From: Methanobacteriaceae archaeon
GTDB lineage: Archaea; Methanobacteriota; Methanobacteria; Methanobacteriales; Methanobacteriaceae
Length of the DNA: 64,000 nt
Assembly: GCA_030656015.1 (NCBI GenBank)
Contig: JAUSNX010000004.1
Span: 372,001 to 436,000, forward strand
Direction: 5' to 3'
A program made the position numbers and the translations under genes. Each line of letters opens with the position of its first letter. Within the stretch, counting starts at the first letter, position 1. Positions 38,898-49,355 of the stretch are shown here, piece by piece. The notes under the pieces were generated by a model, which saw only the letters and a program-made list of their open reading frames with translations, searched no databases and was not told the origin of the DNA.

Positions 38898-39726
38898 TTA
38901 ATGCCCTAATAAGATCTGTAGCCCTTACCAGACCAACTAATTCTCCTTCTAAATTGGTTACTGGTATTTGTTCTATGTTTCTCTGTTTCATTTTTGAAGC
39001 ACAGGTAGATACAGACGTTCTGGTGTTAACTGTAACCATATCCGATGTGGCAACATCTTTAACGTCCTTATCAGAAAATTTGAGATGGTTTTTAATAACA
39101 TAAAGAACACTTTTGCTGTCCCAAGACCATTTGTCACCTTCTGTGCCTACAGAAGTATTGTGGACTGTTTTCTCAGATACAACTTCACTTTCATTTATAA
39201 AATCAGTTTCCGTGAGCACACCAGTTAATTTCCCATCTTTATTTAGAGAAAGGAGTACTTTTAAATTAAAAAAACGCATAATTTCGAAGGCTGTACTTAA
39301 TGGAGTCATTTCCCAAGTGGTAGGAATTGTTTTAACCATGTAACCTTCCACAGGATCGTTGATTTCAATTTGAGATAGTGCATCTGCTATTAAATCATAT
39401 GCTGTTATAATACCCACTAGTTCATCATCATCAACTACTGGAACTCTCCGTATATTGTTTTCAATCATTTTAGAAGCCACTTCACGTACATCCTCATCAG
39501 AAGAGGTAGTGACTGGATCTCTAGTCATGATAAGCGCTATTTGTTCCTCGTCAGGATTTCCAACCAGATCAGAACGAGTTACTATACCAACAAGTTTTTT
39601 AGTTCCTTCTTTGACAACAGGCACTCCAGATACATTGGTCTTTCGCATAAGACTCATTGCATTAGCACGATTGCCGGGAACTTTTACATAGTGAATTTCA
39701 TCAGACATAATGTCTTTTACTAGCAT
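38890..39726 (-). CDS. Four-CBS-domain protein
   Basis: This 278-aa protein consists of two Bateman modules: CBS repeats at about residues 1-60, 65-120, 125-185 and 215-275 ([80 protein letters not shown]). Such stand-alone proteins bind adenine nucleotides or SAM and switch partner proteins. GGTG precedes the ATG. The overlapping hypothetical gene is the likely partner; the universal stress protein gene upstream may belong to the same operon. Confidence 0.92.
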   Translation of the reverse strand: MLVKDIMSDEIHYVKVPGNRANAMSLMRKTNVSGVPVVKEGTKKLVGIVTRSDLVGNPDEEQIALIMTRDPVTTSSDEDVREVASKMIENNIRRVPVVDDDELVGIITAYDLIADALSQIEINDPVEGYMVKTIPTTWEMTPLSTAFEIMRFFNLKVLLSLNKDGKLTGVLTETDFINESEVVSEKTVHNTSVGTEGDKWSWDSKSVLYVIKNHLKFSDKDVKDVATSDMVTVNTRTSVSTCASKMKQRNIEQIPVTNLEGELVGLVRATDLIRALND

Positions 39727-39796
39727 TATTACACCAACTACAGTTTATTAATATGTTAAATTAAATAAATTAAAAAAAATCGGTAATTTATATTAT

Positions 39797-40228
39797 TTAA
39801 TGAACAACTAAAACTGGACAAATAGATGACCTAACAACATTTTCGGCCACACTTCCCAATAGGAATCTATCAAGACCATGTTTTCCAGAAGTTCCAACAA
39901 CCACCAGATCAATTTTTTCTTCTTTAATTGTCTTTAAAACTACATCCGCAGGAGAGCCATCTTCATTTCTTAAAGTTATTTTAATATCCCCATCATACTC
40001 TTCAACCAGTTTAGAAACATTTTCCAATGATTTAGATGCCTCTTCATGAAGCATTTCTTTAATTCTGACAATTACATCATCTAAAGGAAGACCGATTAAA
40101 GAAGACGTATCAGTTACACTCAAAGCAATTATTTCAGCACCACTAGTCTTAGCAATCCATAAAGCATGTTCGGTAGCTTTATTAGCATATTCAGAACCAT
40201 CGGTAGGTAATAGAATTTTTTTGTACAT
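39797..40228 (-). CDS. Universal stress protein
   Basis: This 143-aa UspA-type protein has the N-terminal [20 protein letters not shown] and the ATP-binding signature [20 protein letters not shown] (G-x2-G-x9-G-S) near the C-terminus, which places it in the nucleotide-binding subclass. GGTGA lies 4 bp before the ATG. It sits 4 bp downstream of the amidohydrolase gene, so it is co-transcribed with it. Confidence 0.95.
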   Translation of the reverse strand: MYKKILLPTDGSEYANKATEHALWIAKTSGAEIIALSVTDTSSLIGLPLDDVIVRIKEMLHEEASKSLENVSKLVEEYDGDIKITLRNEDGSPADVVLKTIKEEKIDLVVVGTSGKHGLDRFLLGSVAENVVRSSICPVLVVH

Positions 40229-40232
40229 TGGC

Positions 40233-41399
40233 TCACCTCATATATACTATCTTACCTTTCCTAATTAAACATATTATATTTTTCGATTCAGTTCTATTGA
40301 TAATAGAAAGCCACGGATTTTTAGATAACTGTTTAACCAGCATAATATCTGCCACATAACCTTCTTTTATAAGTCCAATAAGTCCAGAATCAATATCTAT
40401 GGCCTTAGAAACGTTAGTAGTTGCCATTTTAAGGACATCTGAAGGTGATAAATATTTTTTAGAATATCCACGAGAAGTTTTAAGTGCATATTCCATTTCT
40501 CGAAACATGTTTGGAGAATTAAACATTAAATTATCAGTTCCCAAAAGTATATTGATTTTATTATCTAATATGTCAGCTATAGGAGGTATCCCAACAGAAA
40601 GCGTACCATTTGACCGTGAACAGCAAACTATAGATGCATCAATAGAAGATATTGCATTAAAATCTCTTTTTTGAGGATAAGTAAGATGGATCAAAAGTTT
40701 AAATCCGCTTTCTACAGCCCTTTCAACTTCACTTTTCCCAGTAAGTTCAATTGAATCCTTTTGAACTTTTTCGTGTTCGGCTACATGAATAGAAGCAATT
40801 TTACCCTGTTTTTCACATTCTTCAACGATTATTTTGGAGGTTTCGTCAGTTATTTCTCCAAATCCACTGGGAGCAATACCATCACAGTGTTTTAAGAGCT
40901 TTTTCAATTTTGATCGAACTTCATTCTCACTAGCTTCTGAATCAAAAATTATTGGATCTCGGCCCAGAACAATTTTATTAATGGGAATATCTTCTGAGGC
41001 CTTTTCCAATAATTTAATTCCATCAATTCCACCTTCCCGGTAATCAATAAAAGTCGTGGTTCCAGTATCAAGCATTTCCCACATGGCATTTTTCATAGAT
41101 TGAATTAAATCTTGTGAAGAACTTGATTCTAAAATCTGGTGTTTAATGCCATGAGGGGGCTTTACTATGCAATCTATGGACTTTCCATCACCTTCATCCA
41201 TGGCCACCGCGTCCCCAATATGAGTATGGGCATTTATAAATGATGGTAGAACAATGCAGCCACTAGCATCAATTTTATCAGATGCTGAAATTTTTTCAGG
41301 AGTGATTTCGCATATCACACCATCTTCAATTGCTATATTCACTTTTTCAGGATTTAAACCCCTTCCAGTAAGTACTAGGCCATTTTCTACGACTAACAT
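40233..41399 (-). CDS. Amidohydrolase / deaminase family protein
   Basis: This 388-aa metal-dependent amidohydrolase is like the cytosine/SAH deaminase group. Metal-site signatures are [11 protein letters not shown] (~57-67), the His in SIHVAEHEK (~202) and the Asp in [13 protein letters not shown] (~293). Known relatives deaminate S-adenosylhomocysteine or related nucleosides in methanogens, but they are longer and this one cannot be matched to a substrate by eye. It heads a probable operon with the stress protein. Confidence 0.88.
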   Translation of the reverse strand: MLVVENGLVLTGRGLNPEKVNIAIEDGVICEITPEKISASDKIDASGCIVLPSFINAHTHIGDAVAMDEGDGKSIDCIVKPPHGIKHQILESSSSQDLIQSMKNAMWEMLDTGTTTFIDYREGGIDGIKLLEKASEDIPINKIVLGRDPIIFDSEASENEVRSKLKKLLKHCDGIAPSGFGEITDETSKIIVEECEKQGKIASIHVAEHEKVQKDSIELTGKSEVERAVESGFKLLIHLTYPQKRDFNAISSIDASIVCCSRSNGTLSVGIPPIADILDNKINILLGTDNLMFNSPNMFREMEYALKTSRGYSKKYLSPSDVLKMATTNVSKAIDIDSGLIGLIKEGYVADIMLVKQLSKNPWLSIINRTESKNIICLIRKGKIVYMR

Positions 41400-41613
41400 G
41401 GAATCAAACCAGTTTTAGACTTAATTTAGTTGTTTTATAGATTGTGATTAAATTAAATGATTTAGAGATATTATGTATTCTTATGGTTAAATAATTTGAA
41501 TTTAAATTGGATAAAATTTAATTAAAAATAAAATTATTTCAAATTTGATTGATTTTTATAAATAGAAAACAATTTGAAATATTTAAAACTGCAAAATAAA
41601 AAAATAAAAAGTT

Positions 41614-43308
41614 CTAGAAGCTTCGTACGTTATTAGTTTCTGACTTTTCAGATATTTTATTGTAGTAGTCCACTTTAGCCTTTCCATGATAGTAGTAGAA
41701 TCTGGTTATTTTAACCTTTGTAGAAGCACCTGGATTCAGTGTTTTGACGTAGGCCTGTTTGTATCTTTTATAGGAATATTTACCATTCCATATTCTTACA
41801 TAAGATCCACTAGATGTTAGTGTACCTTGATTTTTTATTGTAATGTATCTAGTGCTGCCAGATCTTTTGATAGAAGTTATAACTAGGTCTGGTTTTGGGT
41901 TTCCTACCTTAATTGTTTTTGAAATTGCGCTTGATTTTCCTGAAGTATCTTTTGTAGTTAAAGAAACTTTGAAATAACCTTCTTTGGAGAAAGCATGTTT
42001 CACAGTTTGCCCTGATGCTATGGCCCCATCACCAAAATTCCAGTACCAAGAAGTTATACTGTCATTATAATCAGGGTCATAAGAAGTTGAAGTAAAAGTG
42101 GCGAGACTTTTAACTGCAGGATTAGATGGTGAAACTATAAATCCACTAATAGGAGCTCTATTTTGAACACTAACTGTCTTAACAGCCGTTGAAGTTTGAT
42201 TTTTGCTATTAGTTACGGTATGAGTGACATTATAGTTCCCAAATGAACCATAATTATGGAGTACACTTTGATTTGTAGTATTATGGAACTCAATAGGGTC
42301 GCTACCATCTCCAAAGTCCCATGTCCATTTAACAATAGTATCCAGCACATCGCAAGAGTATTCTTTGAATGTGACATCAGTAGGGATATAATTTTGAGCC
42401 GCCGTAAATGCAGAAACTAGTAATTTAGTTTTATCACCAGCATACCAAGCAGCAGCAGCTACAGAGTTATAATCACTAATTTGAGAAACACTTGGGAACT
42501 TGTAAGACCAATTACCCATAAATGCTACAGAGCCATCATTACTTCTCCATACATTAGCATCAGTATAGTAATAGCTTTTAGTGAGTTTTTCAACTGAATT
42601 TATCTTATTATTAGCATCTGTAAAGTTTTTTGCACCACTTAAAAATGTATCAATTATATCTCCACCGAAATAAGCGGAAGCATAATAATTAGCACCGGCT
42701 CCTGTAAACATGGATGCGAAGTTGTATATAGTTGGAACGGGATTAGCAACTTGAATAGGATTACCCCATGGATCTTCACCCACATAGCCAGTAGAAAAAC
42801 ATGCATGGAATAAAAATGCCATACTATTTGATTTTAATGGTGCAGTGAATTGCTGACCATTCCAACCTTGCATCATTTTGTCTAAATTATTTCCAGTTCC
42901 CCAAATAAATTCATTTCCAGAAGTATCACTTTTGGAAGCGTATCCGACCAGAGAATACGGAGGTGTTGAAGTCCCACCATTTCCATTATAATGTCCAGAT
43001 TGATATCCACCATGGCCAACATAAATAACCGCATCGGCATTGTACATGGCCTTTAAAATGTTAGTTGAAGTTGCTTGTTGACCATAAAGCTCAACTAATT
43101 TGTCTCCAGTATATCCTTTGGCCTTAAGTGCCGTAGCTATTTCTTTAGCATCAGTTAAGTAATCAGCAGGTAAATCCGAACTGGGGGATCCGATAATAAC
43201 TATGTGGGCTTGTGCAGTTGGTACAATTGCCAAACCGAACACTAACAGCGAAGCTAGTAGAGTAAAAGAAAGTAAATAACCTTTAAATTTCTTATTTTTT
43301 CCATCCAT
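41614..43308 (-). CDS. Secreted multi-domain protein: caspase-like N-terminal domain, two PKD domains, CARDB domain
   Basis: This 564-aa secreted protein has a signal peptide of ~34 residues (basic start, LLSFTLLASLLVFGLAIVPT, cleavage after AQA). The next ~230 residues contain VIYVGHGG (H99) and FLFHACFSTG (C170) with the spacing and strand context of clan CD (caspase/gingipain/CHAT) His-Cys dyads. Two PKD-like domains follow (~315-385 and ~388-470, each with a W-(D/N)-F-G-D-G motif), then a CARDB-type C-terminus ending in ISEKSETNNV. GGAGG precedes the start. No membrane anchor. Surface protease or adhesin; proteolytic activity inferred from the dyad only. Confidence 0.8.
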   Translation of the reverse strand: MDGKNKKFKGYLLSFTLLASLLVFGLAIVPTAQAHIVIIGSPSSDLPADYLTDAKEIATALKAKGYTGDKLVELYGQQATSTNILKAMYNADAVIYVGHGGYQSGHYNGNGGTSTPPYSLVGYASKSDTSGNEFIWGTGNNLDKMMQGWNGQQFTAPLKSNSMAFLFHACFSTGYVGEDPWGNPIQVANPVPTIYNFASMFTGAGANYYASAYFGGDIIDTFLSGAKNFTDANNKINSVEKLTKSYYYTDANVWRSNDGSVAFMGNWSYKFPSVSQISDYNSVAAAAWYAGDKTKLLVSAFTAAQNYIPTDVTFKEYSCDVLDTIVKWTWDFGDGSDPIEFHNTTNQSVLHNYGSFGNYNVTHTVTNSKNQTSTAVKTVSVQNRAPISGFIVSPSNPAVKSLATFTSTSYDPDYNDSITSWYWNFGDGAIASGQTVKHAFSKEGYFKVSLTTKDTSGKSSAISKTIKVGNPKPDLVITSIKRSGSTRYITIKNQGTLTSSGSYVRIWNGKYSYKRYKQAYVKTLNPGASTKVKITRFYYYHGKAKVDYYNKISEKSETNNVRSF

Positions 43309-43380
43309 AGTATTACCTCCCCATGATTTTTAAATAATTGATTAATATTAAGTTTTTCTTTAATTTCATTTTTTTCACGA

Positions 43381-43390
43381 GTATATAAAA
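43381..43390 (-). promoter_or_regulatory. Candidate TATA box for the secreted caspase-like protein gene
   Basis: TTTTATATAC on the minus strand lies ~73 bp before the start codon, giving a leader of about 48 nt if transcription starts ~25 bp downstream. A second AATTATATAC box lies 15 bp further upstream. Confidence 0.4.
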
Positions 43391-43448
43391 TTATTGTATA
43401 TAATTCTATTTATTCACCAATATAATATATTTCAGTTAATTAATGTGA

Positions 43449-43469
43449 GATTGTTCACAAAAAACAATC
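43449..43469. repeat. 7-bp inverted repeat in the carB to protease-like gene gap
   Basis: GATTGTT (43449-43455) and AACAATC (43463-43469) are perfectly complementary with a 7-nt loop, ~60 bp upstream of the TATA candidate. Possible operator or 3' end of the carB transcript. Confidence 0.4.
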
Positions 43470-43560
43470 AGAAATTTTTCAGTGCAGTATAAACATGAAA
43501 GAGATAAAAAAATAATCTTAAAAAAGTTTTTTAAATAACGAATAAATTTTAAAAAAAGAA

Positions 43561-46500
43561 TTAGAGGTTATGATATTCATTGAGTGACTTAACCACAATT
43601 TTTCCATCTTTTACTTCTCCAATAGCATTTAAAGCAGCTCGAGCACCAGCTAAAGTTGTCACATAAGGTATTCCTAATTCCACAGCCATTCTACGGATAA
43701 GATAACCATCATCAGCAGATTGTTTTCCAGACGGAGTATTTATTATAAGACCAATCTCTTTATCTAATATAGATTCTCGTATATTAGGAGATCCTTGACT
43801 AACCTTCCTTATGACTTCAATATCAGCCACATCCTCCACTGCTTTAGCTGTTCCCACAGTGGCAACAATTTTAAATCCTAGTTCGTCAGCTTTCTTTACA
43901 ATATCCTGAATCTTATCCTTATCTGCATCCCGAACACTGATAAAGACTTTTCCTTCAGTTAAAAGATCCATGTTGGCTGAAAGCTGAGACTTATAATAAG
44001 CCAGACCAAAGTTGTCATCAATACCCATACTCTCCCCAGTAGATTTCATTTCCGGACCTAAAATTGAATCAGACTCTGGCAATTTAATGAATGGGAAAAC
44101 AGATTCTTTTACTGCCACATGGTTGATTTTAATTTCATCCTTAAGTCCTAAATCACCCAGTTTTTTGCCAATCATGAGCAAGGCTGCAATTTTGGCCAGC
44201 GGAATACCAACTGCTTTACTAACAAAGGGTACTGTACGGCTGGCCCGTGGGTTGGCTTCCAATATGTAAACCTTCGGTTCATTATCAGAGTCCATTTTTA
44301 CAGCGTATTGGATATTCATTAATCCTACAACCCCTAATTCCAGGGCCAAATAATGAGTATATTCTTTGATAGTGTTTAAAGTATCTTCGGGGATACTTTG
44401 TGGTGGAATAACACAAGCTGAGTCTCCAGAGTGAACTCCCGCTTCTTCAATGTGTTCCATGATTCCTCCAATGAATACATCTTCCCCATCACAGAGAGCA
44501 TCCACATCAACTTCAATAGCATCTTCCAAAAATTTATCCACCAGAATCGGATGCTTTGGAGAAATTTTAACGGCTTCTTTCATGTATTCTCGAAGTTCGT
44601 CATCATCATAGACAATTTGCATGGCCCGACCACCTAGAACATAAGATGGTCTCACCAGAACTGGGAATCCTATTCTTTCAGCGACTTTTCGAGCATCTTC
44701 AAAAGATTTAGCAATTCCATAAGGTGCCTGAGGTATTTCCAGCTTTTCTAATACATGAGTAAATTGTTCTCGGTCTTCAACCCGGTCAATACTCTCGTGA
44801 GGAGTTCCCATAATTTTAACGCCTTCTTCAGCCAATGGCACTGCTAGGTTTATGGAGGTCTGCCCTCCGAATTGCACTACTACTCCTTCTGGTTTTTCTT
44901 TATCCATTATGCCCATGACATCTTCCAAGGTGAGTGGTTCAAAATAGAGCTTGCTAGAAATATCATAATCCGTACTAACCGTTTCAGGATTGTTGTTAAT
45001 GACTATAGTTTCTATCCCTTCATCTTTAAGGGCTAAAGAGGCATGTACACAGCAATAATCAAATTCAATACCTTGTCCAATCCTTATAGGGCCAGCACCA
45101 ATAATAGCAATTTTTCGCTCGTTGGAAACTGGAACTTCATCTTCCATATCATACGTACCATAATAATAAGGAGTTTTAGCTTCAAATTCTGCAGCACAGG
45201 TATCTACCATTTTATATGTAGGCACGATTCCAGCATCTTTTCGAAGTTTTCTAATTTCTGATTCTTCCAGGCCAGTTATTACAGCAAGTTCAGCATCAGC
45301 AAAACCCATTTTCTTGGCTTTGTGCATCAATTTAGGGTCTTTAATAGAATCAGCATTTAATTGCTTTTCAAAATTAATAATATTCAATATTTTATATAGG
45401 AAAAATTTGTCAATTTGAGTAATATGGTGAATTTCATTTACACTTGTTCCTTGCTTTAAGGCAGTGTAAACCTGAAACATTCGCTCATCAGTAGGATTGG
45501 CCAGATCGTCCCGGGTAAAAGAAACCTCTTCAAATCCGTATCGGCCAATATCTAAAGAACGGATAGCTTTGTGAAGTGATTGTTCAATAGTTCGTCCAAT
45601 GCCCATTACTTCACCAGTAGACTTCATCTGAACCCCAATTTTCTTACTTATGCCTTTGAACTTGTCAAAGGGCCAACGCGGTATCTTGGCCACTACATAA
45701 TCCAATGTGGGCTCAAAAGAAGCCGGTGTTTCCTTGGTGATGTCGTTTTGGATCTCATCTAAGGTCATTCCAATGGCGATTTTAGCTGAAATTTTGGCTA
45801 TAGGGTAACCCGTTGCCTTAGAAGCCAGGGCACTGCTCCGGCTCACACGAGGGTTAACTTCAATTACTTTGTACTCTCGGGTTTCCGGGTTAAAGGCAAA
45901 CTGTATGTTACATCCACCCTCGATTTTCAAAGCCCTTATAATCTTAATGGATGCATTTCTTAATATCTGGTTGTCCACGTCACTCAGGGTCTGGGAAGGA
46001 GCTACTACTATACTCTCTCCAGTGTGGATTCCCATAGGATCAATATTTTCCATATTACAGATAATAACACAGGTGTCATTTTTGTCCCGTACCACCTCAT
46101 ATTCAAACTCTTTCCAGCCCATAACAGATTGATCAATGAGTACTTGGCTAATAAAACTCATATCCAGTCCGCGAGTGGCTATTTCAATTAGTTCTTCTTC
46201 CTTGTAGGCCACCCCACCACCAGTACCACCTAGTGTAAAAGCAGGTCGTACAATAACTGGATAGCCAATCTCTTTAACAGCTTCTAAGGCTTCATCGAGT
46301 GATTTAACAGCTTTAGCTTTGGGCACTGGCTCATTGAGTTCTTTCATGAAAATATCAAATAAGTCCCGATCTTCTACATTTCGTATGATTTCTACAGTAG
46401 ATCCCAAGACTTTAATTCCTTCCAGAGCATTAATCTCTTCCAGTCCCGTGGCTACATTGAGTCCAGTTTGTCCACCCATAGTAGGTAAAACAGCATCTGG

Positions 46501-46746
46501 TTTTTCCTTTTCAATGATTTTAGCAACGATTTCTGGTGTTAATGGTTCCACATAAACACTGTCGGCCATGTCAATATCAGTCATGATAGTGGCCGGGTTA
46601 CTGTTTACCAGAACCGTTTCAATACCTTCTTCTTGTAATGATTTACACGCTTGAGAGCCAGAATAATCAAACTCAGCAGCCTGACCTATCTGAATGGGTC
46701 CAGACCCAATTATGAGTACTTTTTTTATATTTTGATCCTTAGGCAT
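43561..46746 (-). CDS. carB: Carbamoyl-phosphate synthase large subunit CarB
   Basis: The large chain (1061 aa) makes carbamoyl phosphate from bicarbonate, ATP and ammonia delivered from CarA. It shows two homologous ATP-grasp halves: [20 protein letters not shown] at the N-terminus and [20 protein letters not shown] around residue 550, each followed by a carboxyphosphate/carbamate site, an oligomerisation domain between, and a C-terminal allosteric domain ([20 protein letters not shown]). The start giving MPKDQN (with GGGGATC/AGG just upstream) is preferred to an ATG 33 bp earlier. The gene is intact, unlike the split version in some methanogens. Confidence 0.97.
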   Translation of the reverse strand: MPKDQNIKKVLIIGSGPIQIGQAAEFDYSGSQACKSLQEEGIETVLVNSNPATIMTDIDMADSVYVEPLTPEIVAKIIEKEKPDAVLPTMGGQTGLNVATGLEEINALEGIKVLGSTVEIIRNVEDRDLFDIFMKELNEPVPKAKAVKSLDEALEAVKEIGYPVIVRPAFTLGGTGGGVAYKEEELIEIATRGLDMSFISQVLIDQSVMGWKEFEYEVVRDKNDTCVIICNMENIDPMGIHTGESIVVAPSQTLSDVDNQILRNASIKIIRALKIEGGCNIQFAFNPETREYKVIEVNPRVSRSSALASKATGYPIAKISAKIAIGMTLDEIQNDITKETPASFEPTLDYVVAKIPRWPFDKFKGISKKIGVQMKSTGEVMGIGRTIEQSLHKAIRSLDIGRYGFEEVSFTRDDLANPTDERMFQVYTALKQGTSVNEIHHITQIDKFFLYKILNIINFEKQLNADSIKDPKLMHKAKKMGFADAELAVITGLEESEIRKLRKDAGIVPTYKMVDTCAAEFEAKTPYYYGTYDMEDEVPVSNERKIAIIGAGPIRIGQGIEFDYCCVHASLALKDEGIETIVINNNPETVSTDYDISSKLYFEPLTLEDVMGIMDKEKPEGVVVQFGGQTSINLAVPLAEEGVKIMGTPHESIDRVEDREQFTHVLEKLEIPQAPYGIAKSFEDARKVAERIGFPVLVRPSYVLGGRAMQIVYDDDELREYMKEAVKISPKHPILVDKFLEDAIEVDVDALCDGEDVFIGGIMEHIEEAGVHSGDSACVIPPQSIPEDTLNTIKEYTHYLALELGVVGLMNIQYAVKMDSDNEPKVYILEANPRASRTVPFVSKAVGIPLAKIAALLMIGKKLGDLGLKDEIKINHVAVKESVFPFIKLPESDSILGPEMKSTGESMGIDDNFGLAYYKSQLSANMDLLTEGKVFISVRDADKDKIQDIVKKADELGFKIVATVGTAKAVEDVADIEVIRKVSQGSPNIRESILDKEIGLIINTPSGKQSADDGYLIRRMAVELGIPYVTTLAGARAALNAIGEVKDGKIVVKSLNEYHNL

Positions 46747-46879
46747 TCCTGATCCCCGTTTTTTATAATTTTTATTCATATTTAAGTGATTAATTGAAAT
46801 ATAATTATGGAATTTTAATAAATTAGTTTATTAAATGATAATTAATCTGAATATAAAGATTAATAAAGGTTTTTCCAAC

Positions 46880-47962
46880 CTAGTAATCCCTCATAACTTT
46901 GACAAATCTATCAAATGCATAGTCGGTATCATGCGGGCCAGGCCCTGCTTCTGGGTGATACTGCACACTACTTACCGGTAGTTCTTCATGCTCTATTCCC
47001 TCGACGGTACCATCATTTAAGTTAATTTGAGTGACATTTATAGGTTTATTAGTAATAGAATCTGGATCTACAGAAAAACCATGATTCTGAGAAGTTATAG
47101 ATACTTTTCCAGTTTTTAAATCCTTAACCGGCTGGTTAGTTCCCCGATGGCCAAATTTCATCTTATAAATTTTTGCCCCAAATGCCAGAGAAATTAACTG
47201 CTGACCCAAACATATACCAAATACAGGTAATCGCTCAGCAAGCTTTGGAATAACATTTATAGCATCTTTAACCCGATTAGGGTCTCCCGGACCGCTTGAT
47301 ATGAGAACTGCATCAGGATCGTAATCCAGAATATCTTTAATATTCGTATTATATGGTAAAACAACTACTCCCGCTTCTCTTTTTAAAAGAGCATTGATAC
47401 TGTTGTTTTTTATTCCACAATCAACAATAACAACTCTTTCAGGATAATCTTTTCCAAAGATTTTTGGTTCTTTAACACAAACCTCATCCACCAAATCAAT
47501 TTCAGTGATATCTTTTTGAGAAATAGCCATTTCTAATAATTCCTCATCAGAGACTTCAGTTGTGGCCAATGCCCCTTTCATGGTTCCTCTTTCTCTTATT
47601 TTGATGGTTAATGCCCTAGTGTCAATTCCACCAATTCCTGGAATTTTAAATTCAGATAAAAAGTCAGACAATCCCTTCTCAGAAAGACTATGGGAAGGAT
47701 GAATACATTCTTCCCTTACAATGAATCCTTCGGCCTTAATACTTTCTGACTGATACCATTCAGGACTTATACCATAGTTACCCTGCAATGGATAAGTTGT
47801 CATTAAAATTTGGCCTTTATAGGAAGGATCCGTGAGGGATTCAACATAGCCGGTCATTCCAGTGGCAAATACCACTTCTCCTGTTTTTATTGTTTCATAA
47901 CCAAAACTTTCTCCTGTGAGAATAGTTCCGTCCTCTAAAGCAAGTTTTGCCTCTTTTACCAT
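46880..47962 (-). CDS. carA: Carbamoyl-phosphate synthase small subunit CarA
   Basis: The glutaminase subunit (360 aa) hydrolyses glutamine and channels ammonia to CarB. N-terminal CPSase small-chain domain; then a class I glutamine amidotransferase with the nucleophile Cys in [15 protein letters not shown] (~238) and the His/Glu in [13 protein letters not shown] (~337). GGTGAT precedes the ATG. The next gene on the strand is carB after ~130 bp. Confidence 0.96.
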   Translation of the reverse strand: MVKEAKLALEDGTILTGESFGYETIKTGEVVFATGMTGYVESLTDPSYKGQILMTTYPLQGNYGISPEWYQSESIKAEGFIVREECIHPSHSLSEKGLSDFLSEFKIPGIGGIDTRALTIKIRERGTMKGALATTEVSDEELLEMAISQKDITEIDLVDEVCVKEPKIFGKDYPERVVIVDCGIKNNSINALLKREAGVVVLPYNTNIKDILDYDPDAVLISSGPGDPNRVKDAINVIPKLAERLPVFGICLGQQLISLAFGAKIYKMKFGHRGTNQPVKDLKTGKVSITSQNHGFSVDPDSITNKPINVTQINLNDGTVEGIEHEELPVSSVQYHPEAGPGPHDTDYAFDRFVKVMRDY

Positions 47963-48177
47963 TTAATCACCATAATTGATAAGTAGTAGATAATTTGATT
48001 TTTAATATATTTGACATGAATTTCAGTGGACTATAATCCAAATAATCTAATAATTAGTATTTTAGTAGTATGTATTTTTTATAATAATTATAATTTAATT
48101 AATTCATTAGTTAATATTTAGTTATATTCCTAGTTATAATCTCTACTATTAAAATCTCAGATATTTTATTTCAGATA

Positions 48178-48672
48178 TTAATCCATCCATTTATTAGATT
48201 TATTGCTCCTAGATTTATTCTTGGAATAGGAAAGTTCTTTTTCCAGTGGCAAGTTCATTATAACTGCATTTTCCCCGTCCTCATAGTAACCGGGCATTAT
48301 TTTATCTTCATAAAAACCCATGGTTTTGTAAAATTTAATGGCCCCTTTATTTTCATATCTTACTTCTAATTTAATGTTTTTCATATTAAATTTCTGAAAC
48401 ATTTCTATGGACATTCCTAAAAGTTTCTTACCCACACAGTTACGACGGTATTTTTTATCCACCGCCAGAGAAATGATATGACCTTCATCCTCAAATCTAA
48501 TCCAAAATATAATATACCCTACAATTATATTATCTTCTTGAGCCACTAAAAATCCTGCACCAAGATTGAAAATATCTTTCAAGATGCTAGGAGGGTATGG
48601 TTCGTCAAAAGACATTTCTTCGATTTCTACGACCTTTTTAAGGTCTGAAAGTCTGAATTCCCTTATAATCAT
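48178..48672 (-). CDS. RimI-like N-acetyltransferase
   Basis: This 164-aa GNAT protein has MIIREFRLSDLKKVVEIEEM at the start, then HIISLAVDKKYRRNCVGKKL (acetyl-CoA loop) and EVRYENKGAIKFYKTMGFYE, the RimI signature; it presumably acetylates protein N-termini (the archaeal NatA-like role). A short Lys/Ser/Asn tail follows. The start with GGAGAT 4-5 bp upstream is used. A frame extending further upstream would run into the divergent UPF0146 gene, whose start codon is only 19 bp away. Confidence 0.88.
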   Translation of the reverse strand: MIIREFRLSDLKKVVEIEEMSFDEPYPPSILKDIFNLGAGFLVAQEDNIIVGYIIFWIRFEDEGHIISLAVDKKYRRNCVGKKLLGMSIEMFQKFNMKNIKLEVRYENKGAIKFYKTMGFYEDKIMPGYYEDGENAVIMNLPLEKELSYSKNKSRSNKSNKWMD

Positions 48673-48691
48673 TTCTATCTCCGGTGATAGC
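48673..48691. promoter_or_regulatory. 19-bp spacer with two back-to-back ribosome sites
   Basis: ATCTCCGGTGAT lies between the divergent ATGs. Plus strand GGTGAT serves UPF0146; minus strand GGAGAT serves the acetyltransferase. The CCGG occupies the same position as in the tiaS/HTH spacer. Confidence 0.6.
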
Positions 48692-49075
48692 ATGTGGAAA
48701 GATCTTGCATCATATATTATAAACCAATGTACTCCCTCTGATAAAATAGTAGAGGTGGGGGCAGGCAAATTTTTGGAAGTTGCTGCCAACCTTCAAAAAC
48801 ATTCTAAAATGAATATTATTTTAACTGATATTAAACCTTCCCATAGAGATATAATTCAGGATGATATAACCCAGCCAAACTTAAGAGTTTATGATGGTGC
48901 TAGTATTATTTATTCAGTTAGGCCCCCCATGGAACTGCACCAAACAATTATGGATCTAGCTCAGAATATAGGTGCTATATTGATTATTAAACCTCTAAGT
49001 GGAGACACTATAAATACCCGGCAGAAAATGCGACTAGTAAATTATAAAAAGGCCGTTTTTTATGTTTATCCTTAA
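48692..49075 (+). CDS. UPF0146 family protein
   Basis: This 127-aa protein of the archaeal UPF0146 family is related to the N-terminal part of SAM-dependent methyltransferases: IVEVGAGKFLEVAANLQKHS and NIILTDIKPS resemble motifs I and II, and VYDGASIIYSVRPPMELHQT the later strand. The C-terminal substrate part of a normal methyltransferase is missing. GGTGAT lies 3 bp before the ATG. Function unknown. Confidence 0.85.
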   Translation: MWKDLASYIINQCTPSDKIVEVGAGKFLEVAANLQKHSKMNIILTDIKPSHRDIIQDDITQPNLRVYDGASIIYSVRPPMELHQTIMDLAQNIGAILIIKPLSGDTINTRQKMRLVNYKKAVFYVYP

Positions 49076-49215
49076 GTTATATTTATTGAATTTATTTAAT
49101 TGAATGTTTTTTTTATTTTGATAAATAAAACAATTTTTTTATTTTGCTATTTTTTTATATAGAACCTATACTTAGAAGTTAATTAATACAAATAAATCCT
49201 AAAATATCAAATAAC

Positions 49216-49244
49216 TTGATAATATTATCAATTAATTATATAAA
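49216..49244. promoter_or_regulatory. 16-bp perfect palindrome next to a TATA box
   Basis: TTGATAATATTATCAA (49216-49231) is a perfect palindrome. A TATA-like TTATATAAA (49236-49244) follows 4 bp later, ~112 bp before the P-type ATPase start. The 13-mer ATTATCAATTAAT that overlaps its right half recurs at 49319-49331. Candidate operator. Confidence 0.4.
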
Positions 49245-49355
49245 CAATATAAATTAATAATTAAAGAAATCTGGAAATCAAAATAAATAAAATCAAAAAT
49301 ATTTTTTTAAATTTGACTATTATCAATTAATATCCCCAATTAAAGAGTGTTAATT

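Noticed and set aside
48673-48789. Upstream extension of the RimI-like acetyltransferase
   Set aside because: The extra residues are the antisense of UPF0146. MIIREFRLSDLKK is the normal GNAT start and has a ribosome site.
49153-49161. TTTTATATA box as the P-type ATPase promoter
   Set aside because: About 195 bp from the start; the box at 49236-49244 beside the palindrome is closer and better placed.
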